From Singulisphaera sp. GP187 (GTDB lineage: Bacteria; Planctomycetota; Planctomycetia; Gemmatales; Gemmataceae), in NCBI GenBank assembly GCA_945861245.1, contig CAMAUE010000003.1, positions 1 to 64,000 on the forward strand: a stretch of DNA of 64,000 nucleotides, written 5' to 3'. This document shows positions 35,049 to 44,018 of this stretch, one piece after another (the stretch's first letter is position 1; each line of letters opens with the position of its first letter). The notes under the pieces are model-generated. The model did not search any database, was not told the DNA's origin, and was given only the letters and a program-made list of their open reading frames with translations. The position numbers and the translations under genes were made by a program.

Positions 35049-35423
35049 ATGGACACCCATACGCTCTTGTGGTCCGTTGAACAACCGGCAACGATTAGCG
35101 TACCAGCAATGGCAGTTCTCCAAGATCCAAATAATGATCGGTACGTAAGCGCCGCCACCGTCTGGGAACTGGCGATCAAGGTCGGTCTTGGCAAGCTAAA
35201 ATTGTCGAAGCCTTACCGGGCGTGGATCGAAGAAGCGATTTATGATCTCGCAATGGAAATATTGCCAGTCACCATCGAATATGCAGATTTCCAGGCCACG
35301 CTGCCTCCGCACCACAGGGATCCGTTTGACCGAATGATGATCTCGCAATCGCTCGTTGACAGCATTCCGATTGTCAGTATCGATGCAGTATTCGATTTGT
35401 ATGGCGTTGCTCGCATTTGGTGA
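35049..35423 (+). CDS. PIN-domain ribonuclease toxin (VapC-like), possibly shortened at the N terminus
   Basis: From the ATG at 35049 the 124-residue protein reads MDTHTLLWSVEQ and contains the PIN acidic quartet: Asp in DTHTLLW, Glu in AATVWELAIKVGLGKL, and Asp residues in HRDPFDRMMISQS. It should cleave RNA when freed from the antitoxin. Relatives normally start with a few residues before L-x-DTH. Here the ATG that overlaps the antitoxin stop (CCATGAGTTATTGATGG) reads M-S-Y-stop; one additional T would restore MSYLMDTHTLLW. The gene may therefore carry a 1-base deletion and depend on the internal TTG or ATG. The following citrate synthase gene starts 18 bases downstream. Confidence 0.85.
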   Translation: MDTHTLLWSVEQPATISVPAMAVLQDPNNDRYVSAATVWELAIKVGLGKLKLSKPYRAWIEEAIYDLAMEILPVTIEYADFQATLPPHHRDPFDRMMISQSLVDSIPIVSIDAVFDLYGVARIW

Positions 35424-35441
35424 GATTTTGAGGATTGACGA

Positions 35442-36569
35442 ATGACCACCCCCACCGAAATCTACTCCCCCGGGCTTGAAGGCGTTATCGCCGGCGAAAC
35501 GGCGATCTCGACCATCGCCACCGGACTGCAGTATCGCGGCTATCCGGTCGGCGAATTGTGCGAGCGCTCTACGTTCGACGAAGTTGCCTATCTCTTGCTG
35601 CACGGCGATCTGCCGACGCGCACGCAGCTTGGCGAATTCAACGCTCGGCTCGCATCGGCACAGAAGTTGCCTGAAGTTCTGAGCGAGCTACTTCGCAAGT
35701 TGCCGAAAAACGCCGTGCCGATGGATGTCGTGCGAACGGGTGTCAGTATCCTGGCGAGCTACGACGCTGACCTGCACGACAACAGCAAGGCGGCGAATCT
35801 TCGCAAAGCCGAACGATTACTCGCTCAGATCCCGCTGATCATCACGGAGGCGTTTCGCGCGACCAAAGGCCTTCCCGTGATCGCGCCGAAGCCGAATCTT
35901 GGTTTTGCGGCGAACATGCTGTACATGCTGCGCGGCACGGCCCCGGATGCGTTCGACACGAAGGCGTTTGACGTTTCGCTGATCCTCTATGCCGAGCACG
36001 AGTTCAACGCTTCGACGTTTACCGCGCGCGTCGTCTGCTCGACGGAGTCGGACCTGCATTCGAGCGTCACGGCGGCGATCGGAGCGCTCAAAGGCCCGCT
36101 GCATGGTGGGGCGAATGAGAAAGTGATGGACCTGCTTCTGGCGACGGGCGGACCGGACATGGCCGAGGCGTGGATTCGCTCGGCATTGGCGAGCAAGGCA
36201 AAGGTCATGGGCTTCGGGCATCGCGTTTACAAGGCCGGCGATGTGCGTGCGCGAATTTTGAAGGAATACGCGAAACAGGCTTCCGAGCGTGCAGGCACAC
36301 AGCAGTGGGAGATCGCGGCGGAGACTATCGAAAAGGTGATGGAGGCCGAGAAGAAACTGTACCCGAACCTTGATTGGCCCGCCGGTCGGCTGTATCATGC
36401 GATGGGGCTTGAGGTGCCGTTGTACACGCCGTTTTTTGTGGCATCGCGCATTACCGGTTGGTCGGCCCACGTAATAGAACAACTGGAGCACAATCGCATC
36501 ATTCGCCCGCGCAGTCGATTCATCGGGCCTGCGGAGAAGCCGGTGACGCCGATCAACGAGCGTGGATAA
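35442..36569 (+). CDS. gltA: Citrate synthase (or 2-methylcitrate synthase)
   Basis: A 375-residue short-type citrate synthase. It condenses oxaloacetate with acetyl-CoA (or propionyl-CoA in the methylcitrate branch). Catalytic and binding residues can be seen: His in YAEHEFNASTF, GPLHGGANEKVM for the second His region, VMGFGHRVYK for the oxaloacetate His and Arg, and Asp in LYPNLDWPAGRLYHAMGL. The C terminus keeps the Arg residues of RPRSRFIGP. It starts 18 bases after the VapC-like toxin, an odd position for a central metabolic gene, and no other citric acid cycle genes are near. Citrate and methylcitrate specificity cannot be separated from sequence inspection. Confidence 0.92.
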   Translation: MTTPTEIYSPGLEGVIAGETAISTIATGLQYRGYPVGELCERSTFDEVAYLLLHGDLPTRTQLGEFNARLASAQKLPEVLSELLRKLPKNAVPMDVVRTGVSILASYDADLHDNSKAANLRKAERLLAQIPLIITEAFRATKGLPVIAPKPNLGFAANMLYMLRGTAPDAFDTKAFDVSLILYAEHEFNASTFTARVVCSTESDLHSSVTAAIGALKGPLHGGANEKVMDLLLATGGPDMAEAWIRSALASKAKVMGFGHRVYKAGDVRARILKEYAKQASERAGTQQWEIAAETIEKVMEAEKKLYPNLDWPAGRLYHAMGLEVPLYTPFFVASRITGWSAHVIEQLEHNRIIRPRSRFIGPAEKPVTPINERG

Positions 36570-36634
36570 CCAGGAAAAACCTCGCTTCCGGTCGGAGGCG
36601 GGCAGATGTCGCAATATTCAAGTGGGAGCTAACA

Positions 36635-37369
36635 ATGATCCCGTATCGTCTGTCACTTGGCGTGGGAGCGTTCTTTATCGCCGCCGTACTCGGTTGTGGT
36701 GCCGATCCGGGTGATAAGTTGTCAACAACGACGACGGTCCCACTGAAAGAAGAGAAGCAGCTTGCCGAGGAGACCAAGAAGGTCAAGCTCGGCAAAAACA
36801 TTACGCTGGAGATTCAGGGCAAGAAAAAGCGAGTCCTCGTCGAGGCGGAGGTTTGTTTGCGTGAAGGCATATTGGAGCAATTGCTCACGCGCAAACGGAC
36901 CAAGGAGCATGAGGCCGCTTTGGCAGCCGACATCGACGTTCGCGATCTGCATCTCGCCTTGACGCTCGCCGGCGCTGATGCCGGGAAGACTGTGCAGTTC
37001 AGGCCAAAGCTTGTCGCGCCGTCAGGTACGGCAGTCAAAGTATTCCTGGAGTACAAAAAGGACGGGAAGGTGTTGCGCGTCCCAGCTCAGGAATGGATTC
37101 GCAATATCAAAACGAAGAAAGACTTTCACGCCGACTGGGTGTTCGCGGGCAGCATTTTCATTCCCGATCCGCTCGATAAGACGAAAAAGCCCTACTACGG
37201 CGCCAACGATGGCGACGTGATTACCGTGGTCAACTTCGAGTCAGCATGCCTCGACGTGCCATTCCTGAGCACGAAGGACAACGACGACCTCTTCTTTGAG
37301 GCCCATACCGCGCGAATACCGCCGTTGAAGACGCCCGTCACGGTGATCTTGGAACCGCAGACGAAGTAA
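36635..37369 (+). CDS. YdjY-domain lipoprotein
   Basis: The start at 36635 follows GGGAG; the 244-residue product has a lipoprotein leader with VLGCG as lipobox, so Cys near residue 22 would be lipidated. The rest is a single YdjY-type domain, common in planctomycetes and of unknown function: VEAEVCLREGILEQLLTRKRTKEHEA, VPAQEWIRNIKTKKDFHADWVFAGS, YYGANDGDVITVVNFESACLDVPF and IPPLKTPVTVILEP. It may be anchored facing the periplasm. It could be co-transcribed with citrate synthase 66 bases upstream. Confidence 0.88.
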   Translation: MIPYRLSLGVGAFFIAAVLGCGADPGDKLSTTTTVPLKEEKQLAEETKKVKLGKNITLEIQGKKKRVLVEAEVCLREGILEQLLTRKRTKEHEAALAADIDVRDLHLALTLAGADAGKTVQFRPKLVAPSGTAVKVFLEYKKDGKVLRVPAQEWIRNIKTKKDFHADWVFAGSIFIPDPLDKTKKPYYGANDGDVITVVNFESACLDVPFLSTKDNDDLFFEAHTARIPPLKTPVTVILEPQTK

Positions 37370-37426
37370 ATTTAGATTCGATCTAATGTATGCTTTGAAC
37401 GGCTAGATTTGTCCGATCCATTGTAT

Positions 37427-37487
37427 GGTGGCACAAACATTCTTGTCTGTGTTTGCGGTTTACACAGACAAGAATGTCTGTGCCACC
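37427..37487. repeat. Inverted repeat, ACAAACATTCTTGTCTGTG type
   Basis: GGTGGCACAAACATTCTTGT.. and its inverted copy ..ACAAGAATGTCTGTGCCACC, arms about 26 bases with a 9-base loop and one mismatch. No T run follows. Confidence 0.85.
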
Positions 37488-37536
37488 AATGCGACAAATC
37501 CAACCGTGTGAAGTATAGTACGAGGCTCCGCGTTGT

Positions 37537-37686
37537 ATGGTTTTCGATGTCCGTAGGCTCCCTTCGGTCATCGATCGGCTTATGGCGTTGCTGGACGATC
37601 TGGAAGAGCGTTTCCAAACAGACCTGCTTATCCCATTCATCGCGACGGCGCGTTCGTTGAAGGAAGTGCGGAACCATCTGAGTTGA
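37537..37686 (+). CDS. Small ORF, 49 residues, possible gene or remnant
   Basis: Not in the ORF track because it is short. It reads MVFDVRRLPSVIDRLMALLD, DLEERFQTDLLIPFIATARS, LKEVRNHLS. The composition is protein-like, with two amphipathic helices, and differs from the Arg/Ser-rich shadow frames nearby. A weak GAGG lies 14 bases upstream. It may be a true small protein or the C-terminal end of a lost gene. No family is recognised. Confidence 0.4.
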   Translation: MVFDVRRLPSVIDRLMALLDDLEERFQTDLLIPFIATARSLKEVRNHLS

Positions 37687-37842
37687 CCTCGCCCGATGCG
37701 CGAAACAATCCTCTTCTCCCGAGCATCCGACAACGTCGGAACCGATAATTAATTCCGGTCGATCCCTATTTCTCCTGTCCATTCCTCGCTAAACTAAGAT
37801 AACCGGCGACAATCATTCCCGACTTCAAATCACGGTGCCGAC

Positions 37843-39234
37843 ATGGCGACCATCAGCTTCACGTGCCCCCATTGCGAGAAGGTTCTGCGCTCCACTCAGC
37901 GACCTCCCGCGGGACGCAAGGTCAAATGCCCCGCGTGCAACGAGGGCTTCGTTCCCGAACTGGATAATGACGAAGCCGCCGGCATCCAGGAGGAGCCTCG
38001 CCTGAAATCCAAGGCCAAAGCCGTTGACGACGACGTCGATGCCGAAGAGGTGGACGTTGACGAGGTCGATGACGACGAGAAACCTCGCAAGAAAAAGAAA
38101 AGCAATCGCGACGACGATGACGAAGACGATGGTGGCGCCCGAAAGAAGAAGAAAGGTAAAAAGAAAGCCGGCGCGAACAAGATGCTCATCTACGGCGGTA
38201 TCGCGCTGGTCGGCATTGGCGGGCTGTTCATCTGCGTCCTTCTGGGCGTTGGTGCGTTCGTTTGGCCAGGATTTCTGCGTTCAAATAATTCGGCATTGCT
38301 CGCCTTCGTCGCTCCCGACGCCAACATGGTAATGCACGCCGATCTCAAGCAAACGCGTACGAAAATGGAACCCCTCGAGAAGATGTTTCGTGAACAGGGC
38401 ATAGGCAAGAATCCAGGTCAACCTGAAAACAACGCCATGATCGACCTGATGAAGAACGCCGACAAGCTTGTCGTCTCCAGCAACACGGCCAAATCCAAGG
38501 ATTCGGCAACAACCGTGATACAGGCCCCTGCTGCGGAAATCGAAAAATTCAAGAAATCGCCTGGCATGGGCGCGCCACTTACCATCGGCGGTCATGCCAA
38601 TGTCTATAAGCAGGCAGGCGGTGGAGGAATACTGCCCCGGTTCGTGGCCTTCCCCGCCGCGGACATCGTCGTCTTCGCCGATCAGCCAGAGGCCGAATTC
38701 ATCCGCATTCTCGATCGCGGCAAGAAGGGCGTGCAGCAAAACGCCGCCATTGATCTTGGCAAATCCGCGAGTGGTTCGCTCGTCTGGGTCGCTGTGATAT
38801 TTGACGCCGATATGCGCAAAAACATGAAGCAGTCGCTACAACAATTCGGCAAAGCCTCGAAAAAAATGGAGGCCGCCGTGCCCGCGGTCGATGGTTGCAA
38901 AGGCGTCGTGATCTCATTTGAAGCTACGAACAAGCAGGACCTTAAAATCGCCGCCTCGCTCACCTGCAAAGATGCAGGCGATGCCGCGAAGATGAAAGAC
39001 GGCCTTGATGACGGCTTCAATCAACTGCGCGGCTTTCTTGCTATTATGCAGAACGCAGGCGGAATGATGCCTGGCCAGGCGGAGTTCCCAAAGGGCATCA
39101 TTCAGGATCTGAACTCCACGGCCTTCCAGGTTCAAGGATCCAACGCTTCCGCGACGCTGACGATTACCTCGCAATCCCTGCAGGAGCTAGGTCGATTCGG
39201 CGAGAAGAAGGGCGGCATGGGCTTCTTTCCGTAA
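37843..39234 (+). CDS. Zinc-ribbon membrane protein with charged linker, unknown function
   Basis: The 463-residue protein starts with a zinc ribbon ([20 protein letters not shown], four Cys at about residues 8-34), continues with about 75 highly charged residues (repeats of DDD and KKKK), then a single membrane helix near 113-138 ([26 protein letters not shown]) and an outer domain of about 320 residues. The outer domain has [19 protein letters not shown] and other blocks typical of planctomycete-specific proteins that I cannot assign. The zinc-ribbon, charged linker and helix layout recurs in the phylum, and the topology puts the ribbon in the cytoplasm. Confidence 0.75.
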   Translation: MATISFTCPHCEKVLRSTQRPPAGRKVKCPACNEGFVPELDNDEAAGIQEEPRLKSKAKAVDDDVDAEEVDVDEVDDDEKPRKKKKSNRDDDDEDDGGARKKKKGKKKAGANKMLIYGGIALVGIGGLFICVLLGVGAFVWPGFLRSNNSALLAFVAPDANMVMHADLKQTRTKMEPLEKMFREQGIGKNPGQPENNAMIDLMKNADKLVVSSNTAKSKDSATTVIQAPAAEIEKFKKSPGMGAPLTIGGHANVYKQAGGGGILPRFVAFPAADIVVFADQPEAEFIRILDRGKKGVQQNAAIDLGKSASGSLVWVAVIFDADMRKNMKQSLQQFGKASKKMEAAVPAVDGCKGVVISFEATNKQDLKIAASLTCKDAGDAAKMKDGLDDGFNQLRGFLAIMQNAGGMMPGQAEFPKGIIQDLNSTAFQVQGSNASATLTITSQSLQELGRFGEKKGGMGFFP

Positions 39235-39296
39235 GCAAATATCGCGTTGCTTGTTCGCCGATTTCGCCACCAACCTGTTACTTTCGATTGGTTTCC

Positions 39297-39773
39297 ATGT
39301 CCGAGCTTACCCACTTCGATGAAACCGGCGCGAGCCGTATGGTGGACACCAGCGCCAAGCCGGAGACGTTGCGCGAAGCCCGCGCCAGCGCGTTGGTGCG
39401 CATGCAGCCGGCGACCTTAACGCTCATCCGCGACCGTGGTCACGCTAAAGGCAATGTGCTTGAAGTCGCGCGCCTCGCGGGTATCATGGCCGCGAAACGC
39501 ACAGGTGAACTAATCCCGCTCTGCCACCCGCTGCCGATCACGTCCGCGAAGATTGATTTCCGTTTCGACGGCGACGCCATCCTGCGCATCGAGGCGACGG
39601 TGCGCGTCTTCGGCCGCACCGGCGTGGAGATGGAAGCGCTGACCGCCGCCAGCGTCGCCGCCTTGACCGTGTACGACATGTGCAAAGCGGTGGATCGGGC
39701 TATGACGATTGAAGCGATTCGTTTGGAAGAAAAACTCGGCGGCAAGAGCGGACACTTCACGAGAGCCGATTGA
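39297..39773 (+). CDS. moaC: Cyclic pyranopterin monophosphate synthase
   Basis: MoaC converts the cyclic GTP derivative made by MoaA into cyclic pyranopterin monophosphate, the first stable molybdenum-cofactor intermediate. The ATG at 39297 gives 158 residues, the normal size. Hallmarks are [48 protein letters not shown] and [24 protein letters not shown]; catalytic Lys and His residues of these motifs are present. No other moa gene is in the window. The ribosome-binding site is weak. Confidence 0.95.
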   Translation: MSELTHFDETGASRMVDTSAKPETLREARASALVRMQPATLTLIRDRGHAKGNVLEVARLAGIMAAKRTGELIPLCHPLPITSAKIDFRFDGDAILRIEATVRVFGRTGVEMEALTAASVAALTVYDMCKAVDRAMTIEAIRLEEKLGGKSGHFTRAD

Positions 39774-40007
39774 CAGCACTTTCCAACCTTTCTAAAATTC
39801 AGATAGATTTGAAAGTTCAATAGTTCCCATATAGCCCGCCATTGATGGCAGGTTTTTGGTGATCCCGCCGTAACTGGCGAGCGATATGAATTTGCCCGCC
39901 GATGGGTTATGTCTCGACGGCTTCTGCGGTTCGTAAGTGAAAGGAGTCCCCCTTCGCGGAAGAGGCGGGCAAGCCTTGTGAACGGTTCCGCCGCTCGAGG
40001 CATTGCC

Positions 40008-41009
40008 ATGAGTCTTCTCACTGCTCCACCCGCGAATCGCATAATGGCCACGCAGCTATTCACGCCGATCGCTCGCGATCTCGTTGCCGTCGAACGAATC
40101 CTGCACGACGCACTCGAATCATCCCGTCCCGGCGTCGATCAGCTCATCGCCCATCTCGGCCATTACAAGGGCAAACGCCTTCGCCCAGCGCTATTGCTGC
40201 TGACGGCCCGTGCATGCGGCGGCGTCGAATCGGCGCACCATACGCTCGGCGCCGTCGTCGAGATGATCCATACCGCGACGCTCGTCCACGACGACGTGCT
40301 CGATTCCGCCAGCATCCGCCGACATGTGCCCACCGTCAACTCGCTTTGGGGCAACCAGGCGAGCATCCTGCTGGGCGATTATCTCTTCACCCAGGCCTTT
40401 CATCTTTCAGCCACGCTGGATGACGTGCGCGCGTGCCGAATCATCGGCGCGGCCACGAATCGGCTTTGTGAAGGCGAACTGCATCAGATCACCTGCCGTG
40501 GCCGACTCGACCTGAGTGAGGATGAATACTACGACATCATCGACGCGAAGACGGCGGAGTTGACGGCGTGCTGCTGCAAACTCGGCGCGATGTACGCCGG
40601 CATGCCAGACGATGTCATCGCGAATCTGACGGCGTATGGCCAATCGCTCGGCCTGGCGTTTCAGATTGCCGATGATTTACTTGACATCGAAGGCGTGGAG
40701 GCCAAGGCCGGGAAATCGCTGGGCACTGACCTGGAACAGCAAAAGCTGACGTTGCCGTTGATTTGGCTGTTGGAGAACGCGCCGAAAGAACAGCGCGACC
40801 GCGTGCGTTCGATCCTGACCGCCGCAGGCAACCACAAACGCGAGGCGTTGCTGCCCGAACTGCGTTCCGCCGGCGCGCTCGACTTCGCTCGCCGTGAAGC
40901 CGAATCGCACGCCGCCGCCGCCTGTGCGAAATTGGAGTGTCTGCCCGAATCGCCCGAACGCGCGATCCTGGCGTTGCTGGCCGAGCAGGCGGTTCATCGT
41001 GATCATTAA
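40008..41009 (+). CDS. Trans-polyprenyl diphosphate synthase
   Basis: The ATG at 40008 after CGAGGC gives 333 residues; the track ORF is longer, and an ATG at 40044 (MATQLFTPIARDL) is a close alternative. The two Asp-rich motifs are LVHDDVLD (DDxxD) and FQIADDLLD, with GKRLRPALLLL as the diphosphate-binding strand. It lengthens isoprenoid chains by adding isopentenyl diphosphate, most likely to produce an octaprenyl or similar quinone side chain. The residues before the first motif are of the long-chain kind (no bulky aromatic pair is evident), so a C30-C50 product is inferred. Confidence 0.92.
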   Translation: MSLLTAPPANRIMATQLFTPIARDLVAVERILHDALESSRPGVDQLIAHLGHYKGKRLRPALLLLTARACGGVESAHHTLGAVVEMIHTATLVHDDVLDSASIRRHVPTVNSLWGNQASILLGDYLFTQAFHLSATLDDVRACRIIGAATNRLCEGELHQITCRGRLDLSEDEYYDIIDAKTAELTACCCKLGAMYAGMPDDVIANLTAYGQSLGLAFQIADDLLDIEGVEAKAGKSLGTDLEQQKLTLPLIWLLENAPKEQRDRVRSILTAAGNHKREALLPELRSAGALDFARREAESHAAAACAKLECLPESPERAILALLAEQAVHRDH

Positions 41010-41014
41010 TGATT

Positions 41015-41094
41015 TCAGAGATACGCACGAAGTAAGTGGTTAGAGCACGCCGCGATTTGCAAGCTCCAACCACTTACTTCGTGCGTGGCTCTGA
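41015..41094. terminator. Inverted repeat between convergent genes, possible bidirectional terminator
   Basis: TCAGAGATACGCACGAAGTA.. and ..TACTTCGTGCGTGGCTCTGA face each other over a spacer of about 26 bases. It occupies the whole space between the convergent prenyl synthase and ExbD-like genes, so transcripts from both sides would form it. No T tract is visible, and it may equally be a mobile repeat. Confidence 0.65.
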
Positions 41095-41105
41095 CATCAA
41101 ACGAA

Positions 41106-42167
41106 TCACTGCCCGCGCGAGGCCGAACCGTTACGGGACGCGGCAATCGGCGCACCCGGCGGGAGCGGACGGCCCGCGACATCGACGTTGCGCTCGTACA
41201 AATGGTCGCGCAGAGCACGGAAGACCTCGAAGCTGTCGGGATAAACCCAGAACGTGACCACGGTGATGTTGCCATCGAGCGAGTCCACCAAACTGCGGAA
41301 TCTCGATTTCTCCGCAAGAGCCTGCGGCAGCGTCTCGCCTCGCTCGGCGTGCATCGGCTCGACGACCCATTCGGATAGACCGTAGCGGAAGCCGTTAGGG
41401 GCGGGATCGCCGACATCGAGCGCGGTGCGTTCGCGCTCGTAGACATAGCGGAGACGATACGGGCCAATCGGCGATGTCGTGCGCGCGACGCGGTACGTGG
41501 TTTTCAATTCCTGCACGATGTCGTCCGTTGTCGATTTCACCTCACGCATTAACGCCGGCAGGTCGATGTAGCTGACTTTACCGCCACGGCATTCGAAGAA
41601 GACTTCGTCGCTATGCACCGTTCGGCTCACCGGCGCATGATATTTCAGCGACTTGATCTTCGCCGGTCCCGCTTGGATCGTCTTGATTTCGCTCAGCAAT
41701 GACTTGGTTCGCTTCTGAACATCGTCGATCGAAACGCCGACCTGACTAACCTGCGTGCCGTCGGCGGCGTTCTTGGCGATGAGGTCGTCACGCTCCTTTT
41801 CCAAATCTCCACGCTGTCGAAGGAGCGAGGTCAACTGCGATGCGGTTGATGCCTGGGTGTCCTCCTCGGCTTGGATGTCTTTGAGTTGCGTGAGTAAACG
41901 CGTCTTCACGTTGTCGAGATCGCGTTGCGCGAACACCAGGCGAGCGTGCAGCGGATCGTCGGTGATTTTCGGCGGATCGACGGCCTTGCTGATCGGCGCC
42001 GGTTCGTTTTCGATATATTGCATCGACGCATGGTACGAACGAGCGCCGACCCAGGCGACCAGAATGAGCCGAATGATGATGCCCACGACATTGGTCACGA
42101 GGTCGAGAAACGCATCGAAGCTGAAGTGAATCGCTTCGTTTTTCGCGGGTCGTCTGCGGCGTAGCAT
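41106..42167 (-). CDS. ExbD-like membrane protein with coiled coil (keeps membrane Asp)
   Basis: The ATG at 42167 (MLRRRRPAKNEAIHFSF) gives 353 residues; the track uses a TTG farther up. One N-terminal membrane helix, SFDAFLDLVTNVVGIIIRLILVAW, matches ExbD/TolR-type proteins and carries the conserved Asp (FLD) that takes part in proton flow. A coiled coil follows (about 75-160, ARLVFAQRDLDNVKTRLL, LRQRGDLEKERDDL), then a globular domain with VFFECRGGKVSYIDLPAL and WVVEP. It is the last gene of a three-gene set with an ExbB/MotA-like channel and a second, larger single-helix protein. Confidence 0.82.
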   Translation of the reverse strand: MLRRRRPAKNEAIHFSFDAFLDLVTNVVGIIIRLILVAWVGARSYHASMQYIENEPAPISKAVDPPKITDDPLHARLVFAQRDLDNVKTRLLTQLKDIQAEEDTQASTASQLTSLLRQRGDLEKERDDLIAKNAADGTQVSQVGVSIDDVQKRTKSLLSEIKTIQAGPAKIKSLKYHAPVSRTVHSDEVFFECRGGKVSYIDLPALMREVKSTTDDIVQELKTTYRVARTTSPIGPYRLRYVYERERTALDVGDPAPNGFRYGLSEWVVEPMHAERGETLPQALAEKSRFRSLVDSLDGNITVVTFWVYPDSFEVFRALRDHLYERNVDVAGRPLPPGAPIAASRNGSASRGQ

Positions 42168-42198
42168 AGAATTATTGACCTTGGGATTCAACGATTAG

Positions 42199-42277
42199 CC
42201 GTTTAGCCGCTCGCCACTGGCGAGCGCGAATTGCGATCGCTACATGTCGCGCTCGCCAAAGGCGAGCGGCTAAACGG
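42199..42277. repeat. REPIN-like inverted repeat, family B
   Basis: Arms CCGTTTAGCCGCTCGCCACT.. and CGCTCGCCAAAGGCGAGCGG.. are inverted across about 24 bases. It is inserted between two genes of the ExbB/ExbD-like set, so it would be part of their transcript. Confidence 0.87.
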
Positions 42278-42281
42278 GCTG

Positions 42282-43997
42282 TTAATCCTGCACATTCTCT
42301 TTCGTCATCGGCACGCGCAGCGGTTCCAGGATTGGGTAGGCACGCAGGAAAGTCTGCACGCCTTCGGTGGAAACCTGGAAGCGGATGACGGGACGATACG
42401 GCGGCTCGTCGGGGCGTACCGAGGCCTGGCGTCGCGCGATCAGGTTGGCGACGTGCTTGAGCAGTGCCGTATCGGTCGCGGTGTCGTCTGCGTTTTTCCA
42501 ACGAAACTGCGTGCCGCCTGGGAAGACGGTGATGTGTTCGGCATAGCTATCGAGCGTGATCACGAAATCCTTGTCGCCGATGATTCGACCCAGCGGCGGC
42601 ACCGGCGCGGGCTTTTCTTTCGGCTCGGCGCCGCCGAATTCTGGCGCAGACCGATCGAGGGGCGAGCCGTTCTTGCTCGGCGGATTCGGCGACGTGCTGC
42701 CACCATTGCCGGATTCCGGCGGTTTGATCGGCAACAGCGGGCGATCGGGATTGTTCGACGCAATCGGCTGCCCGAAGGAGGCCTCGGTGGACGGCATCTT
42801 ACCAACCGGCACAAACGACGGACGCTGCACTGGGATGCCCGTATCGACTCTTGGATACGCAGGACCTTGGCCGTTTGGCAGACTCGGTGCCAAAGGCGAA
42901 ACTGAAGAAACGGGCGACCTGACGCCAAATGTCGGATTCGGGGTCTCGATGCCGGCGGCAATCGATGCTAGCGAACCACCCGCGCCGAGCGGGCTGCTGC
43001 CGGCGATGGTGGACCCACTTGGCGGCGGGAGCGTGCCTGGCGTTCGTGGGTGGATCTGTTCGCGCGGCTTCATCGCAACGCCCGGCGGGGATTGTGGGCG
43101 TCCCTTCGCGAAATCGAAGGTCCACTCGGCGTCGATTAACTCATAGCCAAAGTCGATTTGGTAGCCACGCAACACTGCTTGGGCTTTGTAGTAGCTCGTG
43201 ATACCATCGGGGCGCACCAGAAATAACACGTATGGGCCGGTCTTTTCTTTCAATTCCGCTCGGCCCTTGTCTTTCTCGACAGGTTGGGGCACGAGTTTGC
43301 CGGCCCGTGTTTCGATGGCCTCGCGAATGGATTCCATCGTGAAACCGAAGTCAAGGCGTTCATGACCATCGGGTTGAAATATGACGCCGCTGGCGACGCA
43401 TTCGACGTAGATCGGCTTGCGGAATTCGCCCTGTCTACCTCGATAGGGAATGAGCGAGTAGACTGCTTGTTCTTCTGTTTTGAGCGCGCGAAGTTGACGC
43501 AGCGTGACTTCGAGATCGGCCAATTCCTTGGCGGCTTCGAGCAACTCGGTATTGGTGGCCGTCGCCTTGTTGGTGGACTTCGTTATGCCCGAGCGCTGGC
43601 TTTCGATCGCCAGTCGCAGTTCGCCGATTTTTGCGGATTCGGCAGCGATTTTGGCTTCTGCTTCGATATGTTGCGCTCGGATGACTTCGAGCGTTTGCCC
43701 CGACTGCGCAATCTTTCGGCGTTCGGCTTCGGTCCGCTCGGCGAGTTTCGCGTGCTCGGTCATCAGGCTGCGACGCAGTTTTTCCTTGGCTTGTTCCCAT
43801 TCCGCTTTGCGGGCGTCTTCGTCGGCTGTCGAGCGTTTTTCTTTTTTGGAAAGCAGTTCGGCTGCGTGATGTTGAGCCGCGATCTTGGCTCGGCGATCCA
43901 TGATAAAGAGCAACAGCAAGAGCGATCCCATCGCGCAGAGAAGGACTGCGAGAAACGGGAACGTCGAGACCTGTAGTTTGCTTCGCGGTCGTCTCAT
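42282..43997 (-). CDS. Single-helix coiled-coil protein, ExbD-like partner lacking the membrane Asp
   Basis: A 571-residue protein. The N-terminal helix is VSTFPFLAVLLCAMGSLLLLLFIMD, aligned with the ExbD helix but with Ala at the FL-D position (FLAVLLC). A long coiled coil covers about 35-165 (KAEWEQAKEKLRRSLMTEHA). Then come a domain with YVECVASGVIFQPDG and VLFLVRPDGITSYY, a Pro/Gly/Ser-rich linker of about 150 residues (PPPSGSTIAGSSPLGAGG), and a C-terminal region with RPVIRFQVSTEGVQTFLRAY. The domain resembles the globular part of its neighbour. It lies 21 bases after the channel gene and is probably its partner in a proton-driven complex. Confidence 0.78.
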   Translation of the reverse strand: MRRPRSKLQVSTFPFLAVLLCAMGSLLLLLFIMDRRAKIAAQHHAAELLSKKEKRSTADEDARKAEWEQAKEKLRRSLMTEHAKLAERTEAERRKIAQSGQTLEVIRAQHIEAEAKIAAESAKIGELRLAIESQRSGITKSTNKATATNTELLEAAKELADLEVTLRQLRALKTEEQAVYSLIPYRGRQGEFRKPIYVECVASGVIFQPDGHERLDFGFTMESIREAIETRAGKLVPQPVEKDKGRAELKEKTGPYVLFLVRPDGITSYYKAQAVLRGYQIDFGYELIDAEWTFDFAKGRPQSPPGVAMKPREQIHPRTPGTLPPPSGSTIAGSSPLGAGGSLASIAAGIETPNPTFGVRSPVSSVSPLAPSLPNGQGPAYPRVDTGIPVQRPSFVPVGKMPSTEASFGQPIASNNPDRPLLPIKPPESGNGGSTSPNPPSKNGSPLDRSAPEFGGAEPKEKPAPVPPLGRIIGDKDFVITLDSYAEHITVFPGGTQFRWKNADDTATDTALLKHVANLIARRQASVRPDEPPYRPVIRFQVSTEGVQTFLRAYPILEPLRVPMTKENVQD

Positions 43998-44018
43998 GCC
44001 GTTGCCTTGGGAGTTCGA

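Larger units (their letters stand above)
37370..37842. other. Long intergenic region with one inverted repeat and a 49-residue ORF
   Basis: This 473-base stretch has a near-perfect inverted repeat near its start and a small plausible ORF (listed separately). The track ORFs on the minus strand here read through the repeat and look spurious. The final 150 bases hold no recognised feature beyond the likely promoter of the next gene. Confidence 0.6.

Noticed and set aside
37372-37782. 136-residue minus-strand ORF
   Set aside because: It reads straight through an inverted repeat and overlaps a better frame on the plus strand.
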